A DNA stretch of 5,004 nucleotides from Thermodesulfobacteriota bacterium (GTDB lineage: Bacteria > Desulfobacterota > Syntrophobacteria > BM002), in contig CAMYLW010000264.1 in assembly GCA_947259475.1 (NCBI GenBank), positions 1 to 5,004 of the forward strand, given 5' to 3'. Positions 1 to 5,004 of this stretch are shown here, in pieces. Within the stretch, counting starts at the first letter, position 1. Each line of letters opens with the position of its first letter. The position numbers and the translations under genes are program-made. Below the pieces are notes generated by a model. The model was not told where the DNA came from, did not search any database, and worked only from the letters and a program-made list of their open reading frames with translations.

Positions 1-13
1 GCCTGAAGTGAGC

Positions 14-197
14 TAACCCGGATATTTCATGAGTTGCTGTCGCGAGACCACGAAGATGGGCGTGCCACCGGGCAACCGCAGAGTGTTGGTTCCGAGGCGT
101 ACCTGAACGGTACGTCGCAGGGTCCGACACCCGAGGACGCCCGGAAGGACGGCCACATCCGTGGTCGCAGCAAGTAATTCATGAAATATCCGGGTTA
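14..197. mobile_element. 184-bp imperfect palindrome, putative foldback element or MITE
   Basis: The two ends are perfect 19-bp inverted repeats, TAACCCGGATATTTCATGA at 14-32 and its reverse complement at 179-197. Inside them the arms stay recognisably complementary, with islands such as TTGCTG, CGA/GA-CCACG, CCGGGC and GTGT-GG and a few small indels. They meet in a central hairpin CGTACC-TGAAC-GGTACG at 98-114, whose centre (106) coincides with the centre of the element. No transposase or open reading frame of note lies inside. If the terminal TA at each end is read as a duplicated TA target, the element would be ACCCGG...CCGGGT; this cannot be told apart from TA belonging to the repeat. No longer target duplication is visible. 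As RNA it would form one long rod-like hairpin just past the desulfhydrase stop codon. The transposase family is not assigned. Confidence 0.7.
98..114. repeat. central hairpin of the foldback element
   Basis: CGTACC at 98-103 and GGTACG at 109-114 pair perfectly around the 5-nt loop TGAAC. The hairpin sits at the exact midpoint of the 14-197 palindrome, so it is the apex of the folded structure rather than an independent terminator. No T-run follows on either strand. Confidence 0.6.
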
Positions 198-1223
198 TAG
201 GAGTGGGGCCATCTGCTCAGCCATGGGAAATAATCCGAAGAGACCTCCGGTGTGAATAAATACGATCCTGTCGCCAAACACTTCTGGGTTCCGCTCAAGC
301 TCCTGGCTCATACCATAGAAGGCTTTGCCGGTGTAGACCGGATCCAGAATAATGCCCTCGGAGCGGGCCACCTCGCGGATAAGAGAAAGCTCCTTGGAAC
401 CCGCCTTGCCATAGCCGCTTCCCACATAGCCGTCGACTATCTCGATGTCACGCTCACGAGAAAAAGGGAGGTCGAGCTGGTAGGTATCTATTGCGGTCTG
501 GCAAATATCGCCAATCACCCGGAGAAAATAATCCCTATCGTTACAGACATTTATTCCCACAACCCGAGCGTTCAACCCCATCAGTTTAACCCCAAGTATG
601 AGACCGGCGGTGGTCCCCCCTGAGCCAGTGGCGTGGATGATTGTGGTTGGGTGGTTCTCAGCCCCCGGGAGGATGGTCAGATCAAGCGCCAACTCCTCCA
701 CCGCCCGGACATATCCCCATGCACCCAGGGCATTGGAGCCCCCTTCTGGAATAACATAAGGAGTTTTCCCCGAGTTCCGGAGCGACTCGGCTTCAGCTGC
801 AAGCATCTCAGCGCGGCGGCCGTACTCTTCAAAGGTGAGCCATACGATTTCGGCACCAACCAGCCGATCAAGCAGGGTATTGCCTGCAAGAGGTGGTGGG
901 TTGGCAGGATCCCGGGTGCGAAGAAGCAAACGCACCCCTAGGCCCAACCTGGCAGCGGCAATTGCCGTTGCCCGGGCGTGATTGGACTGAGCTGCCCCAC
1001 AGGTAATCACTGTGTCGCAGCGGTTTGCCAGTCCATCAGCCAGCAAGAATTCCAGTTTTCTGATTTTGTTGCCGGTAAGGTCGGCCCCGGTCAGATCGTC
1101 GCGCTTGACATGCATGTCGATGCCAAACTTCTCGCTCAAACGTGAAAGCGGCTCAAGCGGTGTTGGAGTCCGGGCCAGATCCAACCGGACCGGGTAGGGG
1201 ATTTCTCGCTTGCCAGTATTAAT
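195..1223 (-). CDS. dcyD: D-cysteine desulfhydrase family PLP-dependent enzyme
   Basis: This is a cytoplasmic fold-type II PLP enzyme predicted to convert D-cysteine to pyruvate, hydrogen sulfide and ammonia. Read from an ATT codon at 1223 it has 342 residues, close to the usual 325-340. Visible landmarks are PTPLEPL near residue 20, KRDDLTG near 40, GNKIRKLEF with the PLP lysine at 53, AAQSNHAR near 80 with the catalytic-type serine, the phosphate-binding loop ATGSGGTTAG near 200, DPVYTGKA near 295 and HTGG near 325. Threonines at 298 and 325 match the D-cysteine desulfhydrase state; ACC deaminases carry Glu and Leu there. Start choice: no ATG, GTG or TTG lies between the in-frame stop at 1248-1250 and a TTG at 1182-1184 that has no Shine-Dalgarno and would drop 13 residues. 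The ATT follows GAGGAG at normal spacing and restores a typical N-terminus (YPVRLDLARTPTPLE). The stop codon lies in the end of the neighbouring palindrome. The gene symbol is by family resemblance; substrate is inferred. Confidence 0.9.
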   Translation of the reverse strand: MNTGKREIPYPVRLDLARTPTPLEPLSRLSEKFGIDMHVKRDDLTGADLTGNKIRKLEFLLADGLANRCDTVITCGAAQSNHARATAIAAARLGLGVRLLLRTRDPANPPPLAGNTLLDRLVGAEIVWLTFEEYGRRAEMLAAEAESLRNSGKTPYVIPEGGSNALGAWGYVRAVEELALDLTILPGAENHPTTIIHATGSGGTTAGLILGVKLMGLNARVVGINVCNDRDYFLRVIGDICQTAIDTYQLDLPFSRERDIEIVDGYVGSGYGKAGSKELSLIREVARSEGIILDPVYTGKAFYGMSQELERNPEVFGDRIVFIHTGGLFGLFPMAEQMAPLL

Positions 1224-1430
1224 GGACTTTCTCCTCGGCTTTGCAGGCTACGGCGACATCCTCAATGGGGAGCGGTTAACTTTTGTGACTCACCTTATTA
1301 CAAATATAACTGAAGTAAGTAGCCAGAATCCAGTAGTCAGTAGTAAGCGGTGAATCGTTGAAGTCGTTGAAACCTTAAATTGGTTAATTGGAGAATTCGA
1401 AAATTAGTTGAAATCGCAAGATCGCGGCTG
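1224..1430. other. divergent intergenic region rich in micro-repeats
   Basis: This spacer separates the minus-strand desulfhydrase from the plus-strand lemA gene and should hold promoters for both. An AT-rich block at 1296-1312 could supply a minus-strand -10 element, but no convincing paired -35 was found. From about 1315 the sequence becomes repetitive: AGTAAGTAG, then CAGTAGTCAGTAGTAAG at 1331-1347, then CGTTGAAGTCGTTGAAAC around 1356-1373, then TTAAATTGG/TTAATTGG around 1375-1390. These short imperfect words look like slippage-derived spacer filler rather than coding sequence. A TTG at 1380 can open the lemA frame but has no evident ribosome-binding site. Confidence 0.55.
1231..1236 (-). 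promoter_or_regulatory. strong Shine-Dalgarno supporting an ATT start
   Basis: On the minus strand GAGGAG is followed by AAAGTCC and then ATT, which gives a 7-nt spacer between AGGAG and the proposed initiation codon. It is the only good ribosome-binding site ahead of the desulfhydrase reading frame and therefore decides the start. Confidence 0.6.
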
Positions 1431-2054
1431 CCCTTCGACGAGCTCAGGACGGGGAAAGCCGCTCCCAAAAAAGAATCTCTGTTTTCTGATTTTTTCAAAT
1501 CCGCAATCCGCATTCCGAAATCCGCAATTTTTAACTTTCTGGCTATTTTTGTCATCGCTACTTACAACAAGCTCATCCGGCTCAGGAATATGGTTGAAGA
1601 GGGTTGGAGTGGCATAGATGTCCAGCTCAAAAGACGGGCAAATCTCATTCCCAATCTGTTAGAGACGGTCAAGGGGTACATGGGGCACGAGCGTGAGCTG
1701 TTAAGCAAGGTAACCGAACTGAGGACGCAAAGCATGCAAGCACGAGAAGTTGGCGAAAAAGCGAGGCTGGAAGGGCATCTTTCCCGTTCCCTGGCCAACA
1801 TATTTGCGGTAGCGGAGGGATATCCGGATTTGAAGGCCAACCAGAATTTCTCGGAGCTGCAAACTGAACTGTCAGATCTAGAGGAACAGATTCATATGGC
1901 CCGACGCTACTACAACGGCACGGTGCGCAACCTGAACATTCAAGTCGAATCCTTTCCCAGCAACATCGTTGCTGGCATATTCAATTTCACCAAAGGCGAG
2001 TTCTTCGAGATAGAAGACCCGGCCGAGAGGGCGGTGCCGGAGGTGAAGTTCTAG
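1380..2054 (+). CDS. LemA family membrane-anchored protein, N-terminus uncertain
   Basis: LemA proteins are small envelope proteins with one N-terminal membrane anchor and a helical, coiled-coil-prone body; their molecular role is poorly known. The conserved core starts at residue 62 (codon at 1563) with YNKLIRLRNMVEEGWSGIDV, then LKRRANLIPNLLETVKGY near 83-100, HERELL, ANQNFSELQ near 153-161, ARRYYNGTVRNLN near 174-186, and the typical FPSNIVAGIFNF...FFEIEDP tail at 192-213. The core is complete at about 163 residues, against about 185 for a usual whole protein. Residues 1-50 are not LemA-like and derive from repeats (LPFDELRTG, SAIRIPKSAI). Only about 12-14 hydrophobic residues (AIFNFLAIFVIAT, 49-61) remain for the anchor. 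The TTG at 1380 is the only canonical in-frame start before an ATG at 1590, which would cut off the conserved YN-L-R-N stretch; neither has a good ribosome-binding site. It is followed 23 bp later by the DUF2207 gene, its usual partner. Confidence 0.85.
   Translation: MVNWRIRKLVEIARSRLPFDELRTGKAAPKKESLFSDFFKSAIRIPKSAIFNFLAIFVIATYNKLIRLRNMVEEGWSGIDVQLKRRANLIPNLLETVKGYMGHERELLSKVTELRTQSMQAREVGEKARLEGHLSRSLANIFAVAEGYPDLKANQNFSELQTELSDLEEQIHMARRYYNGTVRNLNIQVESFPSNIVAGIFNFTKGEFFEIEDPAERAVPEVKF
1431..1450 (+). repeat. dispersed CCCTTCGACGAGCTCAGGAC-type repeat
   Basis: The 20-mer CCCTTCGACGAGCTCAGGAC matches a dispersed intergenic word that I recall from many anaerobe and metagenome sequences. When translated it gives LPFDELRTG, a familiar sign of spurious translation. 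Here it lies inside the extended 5' part of the lemA reading frame. There is only one copy in this window, so its repetitive nature rests on recall, not on what is visible here. Confidence 0.5.
1498..1525 (+). repeat. four tandem 7-bp AATCCGC units
   Basis: Three units read AATCCGC exactly (1498-1504, 1505-1511, 1519-1525) and one is the variant ATTCCGA (1512-1518). A partial unit, AAT, follows at 1526-1528. Because the unit length is 7, each repeat falls in a different reading frame. In the lemA frame the tract reads roughly SAIRIPKSAI. It ends immediately before the short hydrophobic stretch that leads into the conserved LemA core. Confidence 0.8.
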
Positions 2055-2068
2055 CTTCGGATAGGTTT

Positions 2069-2074
2069 GGAGGA
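2069..2074 (+). promoter_or_regulatory. ribosome-binding site of the DUF2207 gene
   Basis: GGAGGA is followed by ACC and then ATG at 2078. The spacer is short (3 nt after GGAGGA, about 4-5 from the GGAGG core), yet this is the clearest plus-strand Shine-Dalgarno in the window. It fixes a start that yields a normal signal peptide. Confidence 0.7.
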
Positions 2075-2077
2075 ACC

Positions 2078-4015
2078 ATGAGCACTCGAAAAATGTTGGC
2101 CCTTGTGGCCATGCTTCTTTTCCTTCTGGTCTGCAGTTTTGTTCAACCTTCTTTTGCCAAAAGATCGGAGAAAATACTCGACTTCCAGAGCTGGATTCAG
2201 GTGCATCGGGACGGAAGCATGAGCGTCACCGAAAACATCAAGGTCATTTGCGCCCAGCAGCAGATAAAACGAGGCATCTATCGTGACTTTCCCACTAAGT
2301 ACAAGGATCGCTATGGGAGCACGGTCAAGGTGGGTTTTGAGGTTGTAAGTGTTTTGCGAGACACTAACTCTGAACCCTATCACATCAAAGACCTCTCCAA
2401 CGGCAAGAGAGTCTACATAGGCCACAAGAACGTGTTCCTCAAGCCTGGCATCTACACGTACACCATCAGCTACAAGACCAGCCGGCAACTGGGGTTTTTC
2501 GAGGACTTTGACGAACTCTACTGGAACGTAACGGGTAACGGCTGGAACTTTGTCATCGAGAACGTCGAGGCGGTGGTCGAGTTACCTCAATGGGCAGAGG
2601 TTCTGCAGAGCGCCGGTTACACTGGGAGATACGGTAGCAAAGGAAAGGACTACAGCACCGGTTTTGACGAGCAAGGCAATATCACCTTTACCACCACCCG
2701 CAGCCTTATGCCCAAAGAGGGTCTTACCATCGCTGTGGCTTGGCCCAAAGGTATCGTGGTCGAACCCACCACCATGGAAAAGCTGGGTTACATGTGGAAG
2801 GACAACCAGAGTGCGGCCGTGGCCGCATTCGGCTTCCTGATTCTGACATTTTTCTACGTTTTGGCCTGGTACAAGGTGGGTAAGGATCCAGAGGAAGGCG
2901 CAATTATCCCGCTATTCTTGCCACCCAAGTGGGTTTCACCTGCCCTGGCCCGATTGATCATGCGCGTCGGCAGCTCTGACGACAAATTGTTTGCTGTCGC
3001 TGTGGTCAATATGGCCGTCAAAGGCTTCTTAACCATCAAAGAAGACGAAGCTAACATCTTTACTCTAAAAAGGACCGGCGCAGGTGAAGAGCGGTTGTCA
3101 GGCGGGGAAAGCAAGATTGCCCGCAAACTTTTTGGCTCCAAAAACAAGATTAAGCTCAAAAAAACCAACCATAGCAAGATCGGCGGTGCCAAGGAGGAGT
3201 TGCAAAAGTACCTGATGAAGGCTGCTCGCAATAAATACTTCATCCTCAACTCCGGTTGTTTTGTGGCGGGACTGGTCATAACCGGCCTGACCTTGGCGGT
3301 GGTGATTCTGGGCGCTGCCAACCTGGGGCTGGCGGTGTTTATGACTGTGTGGTTGTCGATTTGGACTTTTGGCTGCTTTGCTCTGGGCGCCACGGTGATA
3401 AGTGCCTGGAGAGGCTTCGCAGCGCCTGGTGGTGGGATCAAAGCGGTAAATACCGCCGGGGCAATGGGGATAACTCTTTTTGCCCTGCCGTTCTTTGCTG
3501 GAGAGCTTTTCGGCCTGTGGGCATTTTCATCCGCTGTTTCGCCCCTGGCTGCAGTCACCATCGTGGTCATAATCACTATCAATGCACTCTTCTACCATCT
3601 GCTTAAGGCCCCGACTTTAGCGGGGCGAAAGCTGATGGACGAGATTGGAGGGTTCAAGCTTTATCTTTCAGTAGCGGAAAAGGAGCGGCTGAACATTCTC
3701 AATCCACCCGAGAGGACCCCGGAACTTTTTGAAAAATACCTACCTTATGCTTTGGCCCTGGATGTGGAAAACGAGTGGAGCGAGCAGTTCGCCGAGGTAC
3801 TGGCTGCGGCCTCAAAGGACGGGGGCTACCGGCCGACCTGGTACACAGGCAATACCTGGAGGTCGTGGAATATGTCGGGCTTTGCCTCAAGCCTGGGCAC
3901 ATCCCTTCCCGGGGCTATCTCTTCTTCTTCCACGGCGCCCGGCTCCTCATCCGGCAGCGGTGGTGGAGGCTCCTCCGGTGGTGGCGGGGGTGGAGGTGGA
4001 GGTGGCGGCTGGTAG
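2078..4015 (+). CDS. DUF2207 domain-containing membrane protein
   Basis: This 645-residue protein begins with a signal peptide or anchor (MSTRKMLALVAMLLFLLVCS, probable cleavage after SFA near 27). The extracytoplasmic DUF2207 domain follows: VHRDGSMSVTENIKV near 42-56, RGIYRDFPTKY near 65-75, YTYTISYKT near 126-134, DELYWNVTGNGW near 145-156. A membrane segment at about 246-265 leads to KVGKDPEEG and PPKWVSPALARLI near 282-294, a cytoplasmic winged-helix-like part with a basic stretch near 340-372. Further hydrophobic segments lie near 388-410, 415-445, 462-482 and 485-508. GFKLYLSVAEKERLN near 525-539 and FEKYLPYALALDVENEW near 551-567 are family hallmarks. The tail from about 613 is Ser/Gly-rich and ends in an unbroken glycine run plus Trp, common in DUF2207 proteins. 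Pairing with lemA is recurrent in bacteria; a role in envelope maintenance or protein complexes is inferred and no reaction is known. Confidence 0.93.
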   Translation: MSTRKMLALVAMLLFLLVCSFVQPSFAKRSEKILDFQSWIQVHRDGSMSVTENIKVICAQQQIKRGIYRDFPTKYKDRYGSTVKVGFEVVSVLRDTNSEPYHIKDLSNGKRVYIGHKNVFLKPGIYTYTISYKTSRQLGFFEDFDELYWNVTGNGWNFVIENVEAVVELPQWAEVLQSAGYTGRYGSKGKDYSTGFDEQGNITFTTTRSLMPKEGLTIAVAWPKGIVVEPTTMEKLGYMWKDNQSAAVAAFGFLILTFFYVLAWYKVGKDPEEGAIIPLFLPPKWVSPALARLIMRVGSSDDKLFAVAVVNMAVKGFLTIKEDEANIFTLKRTGAGEERLSGGESKIARKLFGSKNKIKLKKTNHSKIGGAKEELQKYLMKAARNKYFILNSGCFVAGLVITGLTLAVVILGAANLGLAVFMTVWLSIWTFGCFALGATVISAWRGFAAPGGGIKAVNTAGAMGITLFALPFFAGELFGLWAFSSAVSPLAAVTIVVIITINALFYHLLKAPTLAGRKLMDEIGGFKLYLSVAEKERLNILNPPERTPELFEKYLPYALALDVENEWSEQFAEVLAAASKDGGYRPTWYTGNTWRSWNMSGFASSLGTSLPGAISSSSTAPGSSSGSGGGGSSGGGGGGGGGGGW

Positions 4016-4078
4016 TCACGAGGAAAGTGTCTAAAATGAGCTAAAACGGTTGCAAAGAGCAGCACAATCACATCAACA

Positions 4079-4612
4079 ATGTTAAACGCAATCAGAGACG
4101 TACACAGGGAACCGTGGAACGAAATTACAACAGGTAAATTGATTGCCACCTCCATTGGCGTTCTCCTGTTCTTTATTGTGCTGGTCAGAGATCAAGACCG
4201 GTTCATTTTCCTGATAGACCACACGAACCTGGCATTCCATGAGGCAGGACACGTGATTTTCGGACTCCTTGGTGGAACGCTTGGTTTGTACGGCGGGACC
4301 CTGGGGCAACTTGTGTTTCCTCTCGTTGCAGTTATTGCCTTCTGGCTGCGGCGTGAAGCAATATCATTTGCCGTAGCTGGTGTCTGGCTTTTCGAAAATT
4401 TTCTAAACATCGCCCATTACATGGCTGACGCCCGCGCCCAGGTGCTGCCTCTCGTTGGAGGGGGCGAACATGACTGGACAAACATTTTTAGTCGTTGGTC
4501 AGTATTGTCATATGACACCAGGATTGCCTCTTTTGTAAACACCCTGGGCTGGCTGGGGATGATCGGAATGGGGGCATGGATGGTGTACCGCTGGCACCAA
4601 GATCGAGAGTAG
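4079..4612 (+). CDS. multi-pass membrane protein with HEAGH motif, putative metallopeptidase
   Basis: I do not recognise a named gene here. The 177-residue product has a probable membrane helix at 20-37, then HEAGH at 54-58, which fits the HExxH zinc-binding and catalytic motif. A glycine-rich stretch (GLLGGTLGLYGGTLGQ, 62-77) follows, with helices at about 78-90, 95-111 and 153-170. Two polar motifs between helices could supply further metal ligands: NIAHYMADARAQ at 110-121 and LPLVGGGEHDW at 123-133. An intramembrane HExxH suggests M50-like peptidases, but the NPDG or LDG motif of M50 is absent, so the fold and activity are inference. It starts 63 bp after the DUF2207 stop on the same strand and may be co-transcribed. 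The ATG at 4079 has no clear Shine-Dalgarno; a TTG at 4139 is an alternative that keeps all motifs. An in-frame stop at 4037-4039 rules out a longer canonical form. Confidence 0.8.
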   Translation: MLNAIRDVHREPWNEITTGKLIATSIGVLLFFIVLVRDQDRFIFLIDHTNLAFHEAGHVIFGLLGGTLGLYGGTLGQLVFPLVAVIAFWLRREAISFAVAGVWLFENFLNIAHYMADARAQVLPLVGGGEHDWTNIFSRWSVLSYDTRIASFVNTLGWLGMIGMGAWMVYRWHQDRE

Positions 4613-4763
4613 GTTAGCTAACGTTGGCAGGATCAGTCTTTCTTAGTGATCGTGGCATTTCCTGATGTTTTCCCGCATTGTCTCTTCTTGCCCGGTATTC
4701 CTACAACCACAGCCAAAAGACAAGGGGTAAATTGTCCGGTGTTATACGGTTTTTGCGCTACTC

Positions 4764-4850
4764 ATGGTAGCGGTTATGGTAGCAATTTGTAGTAGTAAAG
4801 AAGAAAGGTTTCTTGCAAATTCGTGTTGACTCAACAACATATGGTAGCGG
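4764..4850 (+). repeat. three copies of ATGGTAGC(GG)
   Basis: ATGGTAGCGG occurs at 4764-4773 and 4841-4850, and ATGGTAGC at 4776-4783. The first two are 12 bp apart, and the third is 65 bp after the second. Short, phased direct repeats of this type can be protein-binding or recombinase arm sites, but nothing else in the window supports a specific role. Confidence 0.45.
4824..4836. repeat. 13-nt perfect palindrome TGTTGA-C-TCAACA
   Basis: TGTTGA and TCAACA flank a single central C. The two-fold symmetry resembles a dimeric repressor operator. No promoter could be confidently placed around it and no regulator gene is in view, so its function is unknown. Confidence 0.4.
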
Positions 4851-4863
4851 GTTTTTAAGGGGA

Positions 4864-4896
4864 AAAGTGTGGATTACATCCCTTAATTCACACTTT
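4864..4896 (-). terminator. 13-bp hairpin, possible terminator of the minus-strand gene
   Basis: AAAGTGTGGATTA at 4864-4876 pairs with TAATTCACACTTT at 4884-4896 (one G-T pair) around a 7-nt loop. Read on the minus strand, the hairpin starts 36 nt past the stop codon of the fragment at 4933-5004 and its 3' arm runs into TTTTCCCC. The stem is AT-rich and the T-run is short, so termination would be weak. A bidirectional role for the convergent plus-strand genes is possible. Confidence 0.45.
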
Positions 4897-4932
4897 GCTG
4901 GATTTTAATCTGATACAAAATGTAGGAGTCAG

Positions 4933-5004
4933 TCAACGCTTCATAGGTTTGGGCAGCTTACTCCCACAAACAGGACACACTTTCTCAGTTGGCTTTATCA
5001 TCAG
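4933..5004 (-). CDS. C-terminal end of a Cys-x-x-Cys zinc-ribbon-like protein (partial)
   Basis: The minus strand is open from the window edge to a TGA at 4933-4935. The last residues read EKVCPVCGSKLPKPMKR, where CPVCG is a zinc-knuckle half of the kind found in rubredoxin-like and zinc-ribbon proteins and in terminal metal-binding tails. The basic end fits a real C-terminus. An ATG at 4999-5001 would give a 22-residue peptide, but a tail of a longer gene to the right is more likely. Only about 23 codons are visible, so the protein family cannot be named. Confidence 0.4.
   Translation of the reverse strand: MMIKPTEKVCPVCGSKLPKPMKR

Larger units (their letters stand above)
4613..4932. other. 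non-coding region with small repeats and palindromes
   Basis: No credible reading frame longer than about 20 codons was found on either strand in this 320-bp stretch. It separates the plus-strand HEAGH gene from the minus-strand fragment at the right edge, so the two genes converge here and it should contain their terminators. It holds a 10-nt palindrome GTTAGCTAAC at 4613-4622 right after the HEAGH stop codon, three ATGGTAGC words, a near-palindrome AAGAAAGGTTTCTT at 4801-4814, a 13-nt palindrome at 4824-4836 and a 13-bp hairpin at 4864-4896. Confidence 0.6.

Noticed and set aside
1..13. Possible continuation of a gene at the left edge
   Set aside because: Only 13 bases precede the foldback element, too few to support any call.
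252..941. Plus-strand reading frames opposite the desulfhydrase
   Set aside because: They show no family-like motifs and lie antisense to a gene whose protein has all the conserved PLP-enzyme motifs.
1337..1555. Minus-strand 72-codon frame containing KIADFGMRIADLKK
   Set aside because: This is the reverse translation of the AATCCGC repeats and neighbouring filler, a common spurious product.
2854..3582. Long minus-strand open frame (242 codons) opposite the DUF2207 gene
   Set aside because: Its composition (many Pro, Ala, Thr, Ser) is what the antisense of hydrophobic membrane segments gives; it has no domain-like pattern.
4036..4044. ATGAGCTAA as a mini-ORF or leader peptide before the HEAGH gene
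   Set aside because: It is a start, one codon and a stop, without a proper ribosome-binding site or associated hairpin; most likely chance.
3826..4155. Minus-strand frame with a long proline run
   Set aside because: The proline run is simply the reverse complement of the glycine-rich tail of the DUF2207 protein.
4613..4640. GTTAGCTAAC followed by GTTGGC as an integron attC site
   Set aside because: The GTTRRRY and RYYYAAC core patterns are not both satisfied, no paired second half was found, and no integrase is in view.

Overview
The window carries four bacterial protein-coding genes, one fragment cut off at the right edge, and an unusual amount of non-coding repeat sequence. The organism cannot be named from the sequence. 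GC content is moderate in genes and lower between them. The spacers hold short dispersed words (a CCCTTCGACGAGCTCAGGAC-type sequence, AATCCGC heptamers, CAGTAGT and CGTTGAA runs). From memory, such words are common in genomes and metagenome bins of anaerobic bacteria such as Chloroflexota and Desulfobacterota. That placement is inference only. No rRNA, tRNA, CRISPR array or recognisable phage or defence module was seen.

Layout. Positions 14-197 form a 184-bp imperfect palindrome that looks like a non-autonomous foldback element or MITE. Its outer TAA is the stop codon of the next gene. Positions 195-1223 (minus strand) encode a PLP-dependent enzyme of the D-cysteine desulfhydrase / ACC deaminase family. 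Its two specificity positions are of the D-cysteine desulfhydrase type, and its best-supported start is a rare ATT codon. Positions 1224 to about 1535 are the divergent spacer, filled with micro-repeats. These repeats run into the 5' end of a plus-strand lemA-family gene (ending at 2054). It is followed 23 bp later by a gene for a 645-aa DUF2207 membrane protein (2078-4015) and 63 bp after that by a 177-aa multi-pass membrane protein with a HEAGH zinc-binding motif (4079-4612). Positions 4613-4932 are non-coding, with short direct repeats, small palindromes and a 13-bp hairpin. The minus-strand end of a protein with a Cys-x-x-Cys motif lies at 4933-5004.

How the genes relate. LemA next to DUF2207 is a recurring bacterial pair of membrane-anchored envelope proteins of poorly known function. 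The HEAGH protein lies downstream on the same strand and may be co-transcribed, which would add a putative membrane metallopeptidase to the pair. The desulfhydrase is divergent and probably functionally separate; it should break D-cysteine down to pyruvate, sulfide and ammonia. The observations most worth a second look are the foldback element, the ATT start, the repeat-derived N-terminus of LemA, and the conserved-looking but unnamed HEAGH membrane protein.
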